NCBI GenBank assembly: GCA_012295275.1
Contig: CM022670.1
Span: 2,373,835-2,433,834, forward strand
Source of the DNA: Chrysomallon squamiferum
Taxonomy: Eukaryota; Mollusca; Gastropoda; Neomphalida; Peltospiridae
Reading direction: 5' to 3'
DNA length: 60,000 nucleotides
Part shown: positions 1 through 11,355 of the stretch, piece after piece
Layout of the letters: every line of letters begins with the position of its first letter
Position numbering within the stretch: the stretch's first letter is position 1
Notes under the pieces: generated by a model
Told to the model about the DNA's origin: nothing
Database searches by the model: none
What the model saw: the letters and a program-made list of their open reading frames with translations, nothing else
Program-made: the position numbers and the translations under genes

Positions 1-1102
1 TGTAAGCCTCCTGCCAGGAACCGTCAGGTACTGGGTAGTAATCCATGGTGGCTTGATGTTCCTGTGCAATTTCTCTGTCTGACTTCCAGTGAGTTGGGAC
101 ATCATGGCTCATACACCGTGAAGCTGGACTACTTGGTAGAACTATTAACAAGAACAAAAAAATACTAAAGGGTATTTATATAAAAAAAAACATAAAAAAA
201 AAAACATACCTGATTTATGATATAAAATTCTTTAAAAAATGACTCTAAGTTAAACTTCAATGAAATAAAAAAATAAGAGCAGAAGTTAAATATAATTTAA
301 CCTAGCTTAATTAGCAAATAAAGTAGAATTATAAAATTTTAATTTTTTTTTCCAAAAGCTTTATTAATCTATTGTGATCATCTTGATGTTATTTTGTTAT
401 TTATCTAACACTCTTTGTAATGGAACAGTTACGAGGTTTGGCCAGGATAATCTTTTTGTGTAATATACTTATACTTATAAAGTTATAGATTAGGGAATGT
501 ACGTTTATTATTTGTTTATATAAAATATACTAGTCTGCATTATATATGAACTGAAAGGAATACATTTTTTGCATTAAATACTTTAATTATATTTCTTATT
601 TTTATCTGTGTTGTGTGTTTTAGTGTAAGTAGCAGGTTGCATCATTCATCAGATACAGAGTAGCATGAATGATGAAGAAGTGTAAGTCTTGTTCAGTTGT
701 TGCCAAAGACCGAATGATGTTTTGCTAATTGTTCTTGCGTCAGTCTAAATAATTTATAACGTGGGTTAGTTATTCAATTTTTTTTTAGATATTTCCAAAT
801 AATAATTTAAAAAATAAATAAAATAGCTGATAGTGTTGAAATAGTCTTCTAATTTAATAAGTATTACATGTCAAACAACAGGTACACATGTGTCAAGGGA
901 AATAACTCAACGGAAACTGACCTTCAACTAAAAATTGCAACATGTGTTTCTTACATAAATATTTACATGACATGCAATTTGACTTGGAGGAAATCACTCA
1001 GGAAATGTACTACTTACAATTTTTTTGAATAAGTTTACGTCCGACTAATGTACTGCCATAACGTGCACAAAAAAACCGGCTTGATACCACGACCCGGTAC
1101 AT
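1..1102 (-). CDS. Small mitochondrial protein, prag01/deltamethrin-resistance-like (5' part only)
   Basis: Two coding exons were joined by hand: 1018-1102 (ATG at 1102, 28 codons plus one base, donor GTAAGT) and 1-141 (acceptor ATAG, two leading bases, so the phases fit). The gene continues past the left edge. The first exon looks like a mitochondrial presequence: MYRVVVSSRFFCARYGST, rich in Arg, Ser and hydrophobic residues and without acids. The second exon ends with MDYYPVPDGSWQEAY. The PVP-x-GSWQ-x-xY pattern recalls the short conserved domain of the insect prag01 'deltamethrin resistance' proteins, which are small single-span proteins thought to be mitochondrial. The membrane segment expected next would lie outside the window. 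The start is supported by a relatively GC-rich stretch at 1060-1200. The splice structure is well supported; the family name is recalled and less certain. Confidence 0.6.
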
Positions 1103-4020
1103 TTTAGCAGAACGCTATTTCATGAACCGGAACAAATAAAACATTTCCGTCTGTGTAAAATGCAAAAATGCGAATGAAACCCGGACCGGATTTCTCTTAA
1201 ATAATTGAATAAAATAAATTTATTATTTAAAGAGATTTACAAGTTGAACAGTAATAAAATAAAATTTAAAAAAAAAAAAAAAAAAAAACAAAATGTTATT
1301 ATTATTACTATTAGTAATAAAAATATTTTTGGAATTTATAAATCTTAACCAAGGATGATAAATAAATTAAAGTCACAGCTGATATCTGCATTATAAGCTT
1401 GTCATTTTGTAATAATATTTGCACTTATTTATTATTGATCTATTTTATGAGTTTCTTGAAGCCTTTGTGATGTATAACACTAATAGTGATCATCATTATT
1501 ATGGATATTGTACAATAGAACTGTGTAAAAGTATGCAGCTTTATGTATCATTGAAATATTTACCATATCTCTGAAATAAGATGCTACGGGTTTCACGATT
1601 AAACTCCCTCAGTATTTATACACATATTTTTTCCATTCCAGCCAGAACTCTATAAATAGTTTATCAAATGTCATAGTATATGTTTTCCTTGCTAGTGGTT
1701 AATAGCAATAATGGTCTATGTGCTGACAAAGGATGATCATTAATAAGTAAATATGACACCTAGCAACAGCTGATTGGAAATTACTTGCAAGATATGTCTA
1801 TCAACAGATCTGCTGGAGAAATTTGACATTCTGGACAAAACCTGACTTTCGAGAAGTTTTCTCTTTTGACCAAATGAATCGTATTTTCACCAGAGACCTG
1901 AACCTCATTTCTGATGAAATTGCCACATTTAAGAAGAGTGCAATATCAGAATCTGTGTGGCTGGTGGTTAAGGCAACAATAAATACAAAATATATAGTCC
2001 ATTACAATCAGATTATCACCACATGAAACTGCTGTTGATTGTTATGCATATCAAAAATGCCTTATTATTATTATTATATATCTGTATAATGTCTTTGAAA
2101 GTTGTGACTGCTACAAAAAAAATAAAACTATATGTGATGAAGATGACTGGAGTAACATTTTTGATTCTGTTATCTCTATTAACACTGTAAAAGAAGAAAG
2201 GTGAGAATGATATTCTTCAAACAATAAACTGTACATATTAGAATCAGAAACTATTTTTTGACTACCATTTAACCAAAAGTTAAAACTTCAGATTGACAAG
2301 AAAGCTGTTTGATGAAGAACTTGGAGAAATAAAAATGTCCAAAGTTATTTTTGATCTTTTTAAAAATATTAATTTGAGTGATAAATATAATATTTCATAT
2401 TAATAAGTTAGGCTGTAGCTCTTGCAGCACAAGGCTGAAGTATGATAGATCACATGTATGATTCATACCCTGATGCTAGAGTTGACTTGTTTATTGTTTT
2501 CTTATTTACATATTATTATATTACTACCTGTATTATAATATTTTATATCAATGCTGCCTTTTAAAAACATTTTAGAATAATTATTACTTAATTATACATG
2601 TATTTAAAATACTCCACACACAAATGATCATGGGGCAAAATTTAATGGTTGGAAAATACATATTTTAAACACTGTTTTGTGTTGTAAAACTATGAGATAT
2701 TTTTCATTTCTATGAGAAATGATAAAGAAACTGACAGTGTTTCAGCATACTTTTTCATGGAATTCACCGTCTATATATCACTGAATTCAGTTTCTTTTAA
2801 GTGTGTACACTGGTAAGCCAAATAATAAATTATTCTTCAAAGTTGATAATAAAACACAGACACATAATAACAAAAATAGATATTTATTTAGTAAACTGTC
2901 GGTCACTTAAACAATATTCAGTTCTCAAAACAACTGAAATATTTTGGTATCTTTATATATATATATATTTGGCAGACACATGTTTTGAGGGTTTTTGGTT
3001 TCAAATTCAAAGCACTTAAAAAGCACAAAAAATATTATTCAACAGAACAATAAAAAATAATAATAATTTTCAAAAATTCACTTTTGAAAACAAATAACAA
3101 AAAGTAAACAGAAGTTTTTCAAAAATGTTTAAAATGAATATTAAAATATTAATTAATTTTTGAAATGCCAAAGGTAACTACAAAATAAACTTGTTTAATA
3201 AGAAAGTATTCAGAACAACTCATTTAATTATAAACATTATTATCTATTGGATTATGCTAAATTGTTTAAATTCAGATTTATTCTGTGCAATCATATATCT
3301 GCTGGTTTCTGATTTTATGAGCTTTAATTAACAATAGCAAATATGTAGACCTAAAATAATAGTATATAACCAAATAAAGCTTAATTTATTCACCCTAAAG
3401 ATCTTAGTGGTATATAGTATCTTGAAATAACTGTACATCACCAGTGAATATTTAATTTAGTCTCATGAATGTAATCACTATACTGAGTGATAATGACTGC
3501 ATCTGTGTGTAGACTGCTCATAATTCAAAGAGGTTGAATCACACTTACATTTATAGTGACTAATCCAGGTTTTTTTTTAGAATATATATTGGTCATTCCT
3601 GTTGTGGTGGGTACATTTTAGACAACCTCCAGAAATGCACCAGTATATATATATATATAAAAAGTACCAACAGCTTCATTCGCATTGTTTAACCATTACA
3701 GGTTCTGATTGGCTTATTCATTTTTCTTTCACTTGCTCTTATGGCATTAAAAATAAGCTCTGATAACTCTCCCTGGATCTATATCTAATCTACAGATTTG
3801 ATTCTTCAAATGATGTGTATGTGTGCATATAATTATGTGGATAATTATACAGCTGTAACAGTTTAAATTGACATATGACTAATATGCATCTGATAGTACT
3901 TTGATTTTATTAATTTTCTAACAGCTTGTTATTAACTGCTCACCCCACCATACTGTCAAAAAACTGAAAGCAGAAATATGAGGTGTTCTGAATGAATATG
4001 AAAGGTCTAAAGCAACAGAA
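1103..4020. other. Intergenic stretch, AT-rich
   Basis: This lies between the start of the prag01-like gene and the distal last exon of SLC4A11 copy 1. It holds an A-run at about 1268-1288, an (AT)n run near 2955-2968 and another near 3645-3658. It must also contain the 3' UTR and polyadenylation site of copy 1, but AATAAA-like words are too common here to choose one. Plus-strand open fragments at about 1815-2400 have some coding flavour and are listed as a finding. No gene is called. Confidence 0.5.
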
Positions 4021-4081
4021 CTAGTGACCATCCAATGCTTTGATATATTTCTTTTGAAAGATCTTTGGCAGGACCTTATGT
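4021..4081 (-). CDS. Alternative terminal exon B of SLC4A11-like copy 1
   Basis: This second 61-nt last exon lies 721 bases downstream of exon A on the coding strand. It has the acceptor TTTTTTTTCAG, the same phase and the same length. It encodes [19 protein letters not shown] and TAG. It is closer than exon A to the copy 2 end and to the vertebrate SLC4A11 C-terminus. Both exons are open with good acceptors, so they could be mutually exclusive 3'-terminal exons, each with its own 3' UTR. Confidence 0.75.
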
Positions 4082-5926
4082 CTGAAAAAAAATGTGTATT
4101 GCATTAATTTACTTACATATTATTACTAATTACTGATTTTGCAACTGGAATAAAAGAAGTATGATGGATCAGTTTAATATTTGGAGATGATAAAAACGAA
4201 AGCCGATTTCAATTTCAGTCTGGAAAAGAAAATATGATGCTTCAGTGCATTTAAAAATGTAAAGCTGATGTCATTTTTGCAAAAGATACAAAATATTTGT
4301 ACTTTGCATCTGAAAGAATAAATAGGTATTATATACCAAATATAACAGTTTGACATGCACAGTATTACAAACTCTGAAAAAGAATGGTGTATGTGAATTT
4401 CTTAAAATTAGGTAATAAAAGTAATAAAAATAGTGGATTGTGCCATGGGAGACATTTTATATGAAATAACCAATAAATTAAATAACAAATACTAAATAGT
4501 AATGTAAACTTCTAACGAAAACATAAATAGTTAACTGTAAACCTCAGCTGAGGAAATACCTTTTTAATGAATTTATTTTTACCGGAAAAAAAACAACATC
4601 CATATTATTATGATTATGATTATTATTATTATTAATATTATTATTATTATTTCTTCTTCTATTTGATAAATATGTACAAATTTCAATATCTCCTGTTGTA
4701 AAGAGAAAATGAATTAAAACCTTACTGCACTACTAATATATTATATTTAACCATGACTAATTCAATGAATTATTTTAAAAAGCAAAGTTAAAGTATATAC
4801 GTCTAGTGTCCGTCTATGGCTTCAAGACACTTACGATAATATAACATTGGCAGGACTGAATGTCTGGAAATAAAAAAAGGGGAAAAAATGATTCTTTAAC
4901 ATGAAAGCAAAAATTTGAATCACAGAATAAAAAAATGTCTATTTGTTATGATACAATATTCGACACATTTAAAAAAGGAAAACAATTTCTACAATATATT
5001 TGAAAAAGATAAAACAAACAACTTAAAAAATGCTGAATAATTCCAGATGTACATGTATATGTAAACTGTTTCGAAAGTACTTGTTTTTTTATTGTATACA
5101 ATGTATTTTCACTTGAGTGTTTAATGTGCCAATATTGTATCATGTATCACAAAACCTATCTGAGCCCAAAGACGTCCATATTTGAAAGAAAAAATGTTTT
5201 ATTTAATGATGTCTTTAACACATTTGTAACCTGTGGTTAAAGGATGGTTAAGAACTATTATGATGACACACAATGGTTATCAGTTTTTTGTGCTGAAATT
5301 TGATTAGGATATTAATTTGTAATAGTTGCATTGTGCACAGGGCAACTTCATGTATGAACAGATGTACAATATTTGTATCCAGTGATAATTGTGATCAACT
5401 AAAACTAAAAAGAAAGATACTGAACAACAACATAAAAAAAGTTCTTGTTTGTGCCTTGAAATAAATGATTTACATATTAAAATTTTTTAAAAAGCAATAA
5501 TAATAATAATAATAATAATAATAAAGAAGATGATGATGATAATAGTAAAAGAGAAATATATGAAATACTGTCAAATTCAACATAATTTCATTTAAACTTA
5601 AATTCTAGTTTCTAAACTGTAAGTTTTCATGAAATGCATAACTTTATGCACAATATCTTGGCTATGTCTTAGATTTTTGTACTGAAACAATTATAGGATC
5701 TTCTGGTGTAGTTTTTGTCTTTATATGTAAATAATTTTCAAACATTATGTCAGTTTCAAACATTTGTCTATTTCTGTCTAAATCATTATAATCTTTCTCT
5801 TTATACAATCTGTTAAATATTACACATAAATTGTATGCATTATTACCATATATTTCAATTAAAAAAAAAAAAAAAACAAAAAAAAAAAATCAAAAAAAAA
5901 TCAATCACAAGCCAATACCCACCCCA

Positions 5927-5967
<41 letters not shown>

Positions 5968-8900
5968 ATCCAAAGAAACCACAAACTGCATAGTTAAAAC
6001 ATAATAATAGTTAAAGAATGAAATATTTACCTGATAGGTATAAGCAGAAAAATAAGGACAGGAAAAAACATTTTCAAGTAGGGCATTCCCAGAAAACCAA
6101 CAAGGCAAAGGATAGTTAGTTGTACGATCTGTAAGAGAGTAAACATGTGTATCTTCCACTGGGGCACTCTGCGGATGTAGTGGTTTGGTGGGTAAGCTGC
6201 CTGGAAAAGTCAAACAAAACAACAAAAATATAGTAAGCATATGACATTAAGCATTCCCCACACTCAATAAATACATCTATTCGATAATTTTTATTTATTT
6301 ATTTATTATTTATTATTATAATTTTTTTTTTTATTAATGTTTTAGATATAAAGCAAACAACTGAATATAATTAATTCAGAAAAATGAAACTTTTACACCA
6401 AGGATTATTTTTATTAATCAATATTCAGATTTCTTTTTTTAAGTAAATTCCCATGTGAAAAAAATAAATGAAAAATGAAAAAAAAAGAAGGAAAGAACAA
6501 ACCATGATCACTGACACCCCAATCATGCAGCCTTGTTCAGGACTAAAATTAACCCAAGAAAAGTATATTTAAATATTTAAGTATAATGTAGTACCCATCT
6601 ATAACGTAAAAACACAAACAGTAACAGTTTAAGTTTAATAACATACCTGATCTGTGAAAAACAGAGCAACTCTTTCTACTATCTGGTTTTTAAACAATGC
6701 TGTGATGGCAAGATAAAGAAAAACACCATACAGGACTGGGGTTGGAATGTAGGCTAATATTGGCATTATTATTAAACTCAGTCCAATCAGAATGTGGGCA
6801 AATATTCCTGTCAGTCTTGTTTCTCTAACTCTTACAATTCTAAAATTAAATTACAAAACCTTTACTTATCAATAATGGAAAAGAGGCAGGAATATCAGAA
6901 TATATATGAGTCAGTGGGTAAAAACTATAATATATTCCAAAAAGGGATGGCAAGGGATAGAGGATAATTATGGTAGAAAGTGTTTATTCCAATAACTGAA
7001 AAGATTTAAGGAGAGACAGAGCATATAATTATAAGTAAATGGATAACAATAATTGAAATAGGGTATTTTGTTGTTTTCTGATGTTTTTATTTGAATGACA
7101 AATTTCTGTTTCTATAACATAACAATTATAGTATCACATTTTATTCAGATTTATGTATTTTTTATACTTAGTGTATATCCTCAGTTACTAATTCTAAGTT
7201 TATATATAAAACCAAATAGCTATACTAAAAGGTGTTGGATATATTAAGAAAAACATTTTCCTTCTTTCCTTTTAGTTTCTTTTTCAAAATAATTTAGTTC
7301 CCAAAGCCCATTTTCGTAACAGAGTACTTCTTGTGAGAGTGTATCATTAACAATTAATGAAAATTTAGATTTTGTGATGAAAATCAGTCAACAGCAATGG
7401 CATCAAAGTTACTATTATATTTTTGTTAATTTTTCCTAATTACAACATCTGACAATAGTAGATGCATAAAAAAAAAAAAAATAATAATGATGATGATAAA
7501 TAAAAAAAAAAAAAAAAAAAAATAAATTAAAAATTAAAAAAATAATAAATAAATAATAATATAATTTTCCAGTTAAAATTATTTTTGTTTTAATACTTAA
7601 TCACAAACATTAAAAACTGTAAATGAGATTTAACATTTGTAATCGAATAAAAGTTTTGTCACAATGATATTATTAAATCATATAAACCAGTTTTTTTGTA
7701 CTTCCTTATATTATAATAAAAATATCCAAACAGGATTTATTCTTTTAGTAAGAGACCAACTTAACTCACATTTTTTTAACATGTCCTTGTTCCATTTGGT
7801 CTTCTATGTCTGCCAGAGCATATACATGCATGGGTGAATGTGGCAGAGCTGCATGTAACCATGGAAATGTGTACAGAGACAGAGCAGCATTTATCAATGC
7901 AATAACAAACAGATCCCAATGATATGCAGTACCTTTCTTCAATCTTTATTTACAAAAAGATTAATAATCCATGTTTATCACAAATATATATACACAGATA
8001 CATACATACATATATATATATTTATTTATATAAACATTTATATATATATATGTATGAATTTAATTTTCAAATCTCAGAAATAGATTATAAATACAGGAAT
8101 TTGTTTTAGGGACTAATATTTGTCATGTAACAAATTAAATCAAAAATACCTCTACATAATTATACAGGTGATTTTTACAGGAAACAAAAAATGTCTTATT
8201 AAAAAGAAAAATAGATACTACCTCAGATACTTTTAAAATATAAAATAAAATAAAATAAAATGTTGTTGAAATCTAAACAACTTCATCACATCCTCATAAC
8301 AAAATACACTGACTTGTTTTAGGTTCAGGCAATACAACAAAATATGATAAATTGCCAACAAATATTGACAAATATTAAAATATACATATATAAATAACAA
8401 ATAATAAATATATTTAAAAAAAAATAAACTGATAAAAATTTAGAAGTAGAAGCAATGTTTGAAATTAAAATAACAAAATTTTACGAAAAATGTAAACAGT
8501 CCTGTTTGAAATAATTTATCATTAAAAACACTGGATAGGAGATGAATGTTAAATTCAATTTATTAATAAGCATCATGGATGTATGTATCTAAGGTTGTAC
8601 ATTTGTATGTATGTAAGGTTGTAAATTTGTATGTATGTTTGCACGTATGTGTTTAAAACGCTGGATATCTGTGTGTGCACAGAAAAAAAATGTAAGAAGC
8701 TGACTTAATGATTATTGGTAAATAAAAATTACCTGTTCTGAGGATCATTCACAAACTTGGCACATATATTTTGTCCCATGTAGAACAGTAGAGACAAACA
8801 AAATCCAAGACCCATACCTCCAACTATTGCTTGACTAGGAAGATCATGCATTGTGTTGAGTTGAAAGAGGTCACTGTGACTTAGTCCACTAAAACTTAGG

Positions 8901-11323
8901 CCCACTTGAAACAATGATGAATTTAAATTAAATATAAAATCAAGCCTATAGTGCAGGATTTGGAAATACAGTATCTTCTTTCTGGATAAATTAATGGATA
9001 AAATTAATTTAAAAAATCAATATATTTAATGTTAAATATTTTCACAAATCAAAATCCCAATAGATTGCCAAATATAATGTTTGAAAGAATATGTTCCATT
9101 ATGTTGTAAGACACAGTAGATTGCCAAATATAATGTTTGAAAGAATATATTCCATTATGTTGTAAGACACAGCTATAAATTCTGATAAAATAATAAATAA
9201 AATTTAACACAATGTAGTTGACATCTCATTTGCTGCCATCATTTATAAAATGTACTCTGTTTTGGTAGATTTGTGAAAAATAATCCTTTTTAAACTCAGT
9301 GGTTGTGATTTCACAATAATAGATTAAGTTATGGATAAATATGAATTACGTATTAATATTTACAAAGTCAGTTAGATGCTGATCACAAAGATTATGCTCT
9401 AGAATACTACTGCATTTGTTATCAAGCAACACACCAGTAACCATCAGCTGAACAGGGTTTTAAATTAAAAAATTATCAGAATACAATTAATTGAATTTAT
9501 TTATTTATATATTTATTTATTTTTATTATTATTATTTTTTTATTATTCGTTATAAGGCAATTATTAATTAATTAAATAAATAATTTATTTTTACTTTCTT
9601 ATAGCATCTTTTAACTTTCAGACTTTCAAGAACAATGATTCAGAAACCTTTCAGTCTCAGGTCCCTTCTATCTGTAATAATTAATGATGATCCCAAAATG
9701 CTGGAAAACTCATTACAGTATAAGAGAGATAAAGTCAAAAAAGTATTTGTACTGTTATAAACTCAGCTCTGACCTGATGGAAATCCTGAGACTCAACACA
9801 GAGTATTATAAAATATGTTCTATTTTCTGGTTTTTACTGGTGACTATAGTATTTTACAACTCTGTTCATATCAGTGTAAAACTTACTTTGAACTGCACGG
9901 AATAAATAACAGCCAATGAATGACATGATAACCACGGCAACTGGCAAAGAATAATCAGAAGCTAGTTCTCTCTTTGCTGCAGTCAAATAAGGTCTGAAAA
10001 AATAATGGAACAATTCAAATCTGCAACCATTGTTTGAAATTTGAAACAGCAAAATAAAACTGCAAAGTACCTGACACTTTTGAAATCTAAAACAGCATAA
10101 TACACAACACCTGCATTTATACTGACATTTATTTTTGTCAAGATAAATATCGCTCTTTTTATGGGAGAAATTCCTTACTGTTAAAAAATAAGGTTATCCA
10201 AGGTTTTATTTTGATAAAACTCGAGGCATCATTCAACAAATAATTACTTTATCTTAATAAATAATGTCATCACTAAAAAAAAATGTTTTTAAATGTGCCT
10301 CAAATAAACAAATTATTATTTTTAAATACTAAACATTCCACTCTTTAAACCTGTTCACCGGTGCAAAAGATTAAAATAAAAATGTTTATCATACGTATCA
10401 GTGAATCTGAAGAGAGTTACTCCAAGCCACACAGTTCCAAAGAGAAGTAAGATGTACAGAAGACTGGTGTCTCTGTAGCAGCCCTCTGGACGTGCAACGT
10501 GAGTTATAGGTGTTTTATTCAACTTATTTGAAAGTAATTCATAGTATAAACTGGATGACACAGGTCTCCTGCAGGCCTCATCACCAAAGGTGTCTTCAAA
10601 ATCTATCAATTATTAAAGTGAAAATTTTGGAATGTTCAGTGAATGAAATTTCTCTAAAGGAGAATAAAACAGTTATCATTAGTATGAATATAAGATGTCA
10701 ACCATGTGGTTTTTAAAAAATGTAAAGATGATAACTGTGAAAAACATGCTACAAAATCTCATTTGGGTATTTATACCTATTAGTGATTTAGTATGCTTAT
10801 CTGCTCCTTGCCTTAAAAGTGGGAAATCACTTAACACTAGTTAATTAGCCAATTTGTAGTGACTCAGACAACTGGTCTGCCATTGAACAACTGCAAGCTT
10901 ACTAATTAACTGAGTCTGTTATGAATAGAAAAATGTAAAATAAAAAAATAAAAAAAAAAAAAATAAAACCTAATATGAATAAATACTGGTAAACTCACCG
11001 ATGCTTAAAATTTAAATAAATCAATCCAGTTTAGTTGATTCAATTATTATTATTATAACCTAGAAAATTATTTTAAATTTTTTTCTTTCTTTTTGTGGAT
11101 CCATTAAATCTAATTAAGAATGGTTGCAAATATCTTACTGTCAAATGCATTCTTAAATGCACCATGTGCAAAGGCAATTGCGATAAATAAAGAAAATATT
11201 TCTTCTGTTGATCTGTAAAGTAACAATAAATAAATAAATAAGATAATAAAACTAATTAATTAAATTTGTATTGTTTTTTGAAACGAGTAAAAATTAAAAT
11301 TATATATATATATATATATGTTA

Positions 11324-11355
<32 letters not shown>

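Noticed and set aside
5905-6240. 111-codon minus-strand open frame overlapping exon 18 of SLC4A11-like copy 1
   Set aside because: It is in the wrong frame. The correct frame, with acceptor at 6201, reads [14 protein letters not shown] and matches the family.
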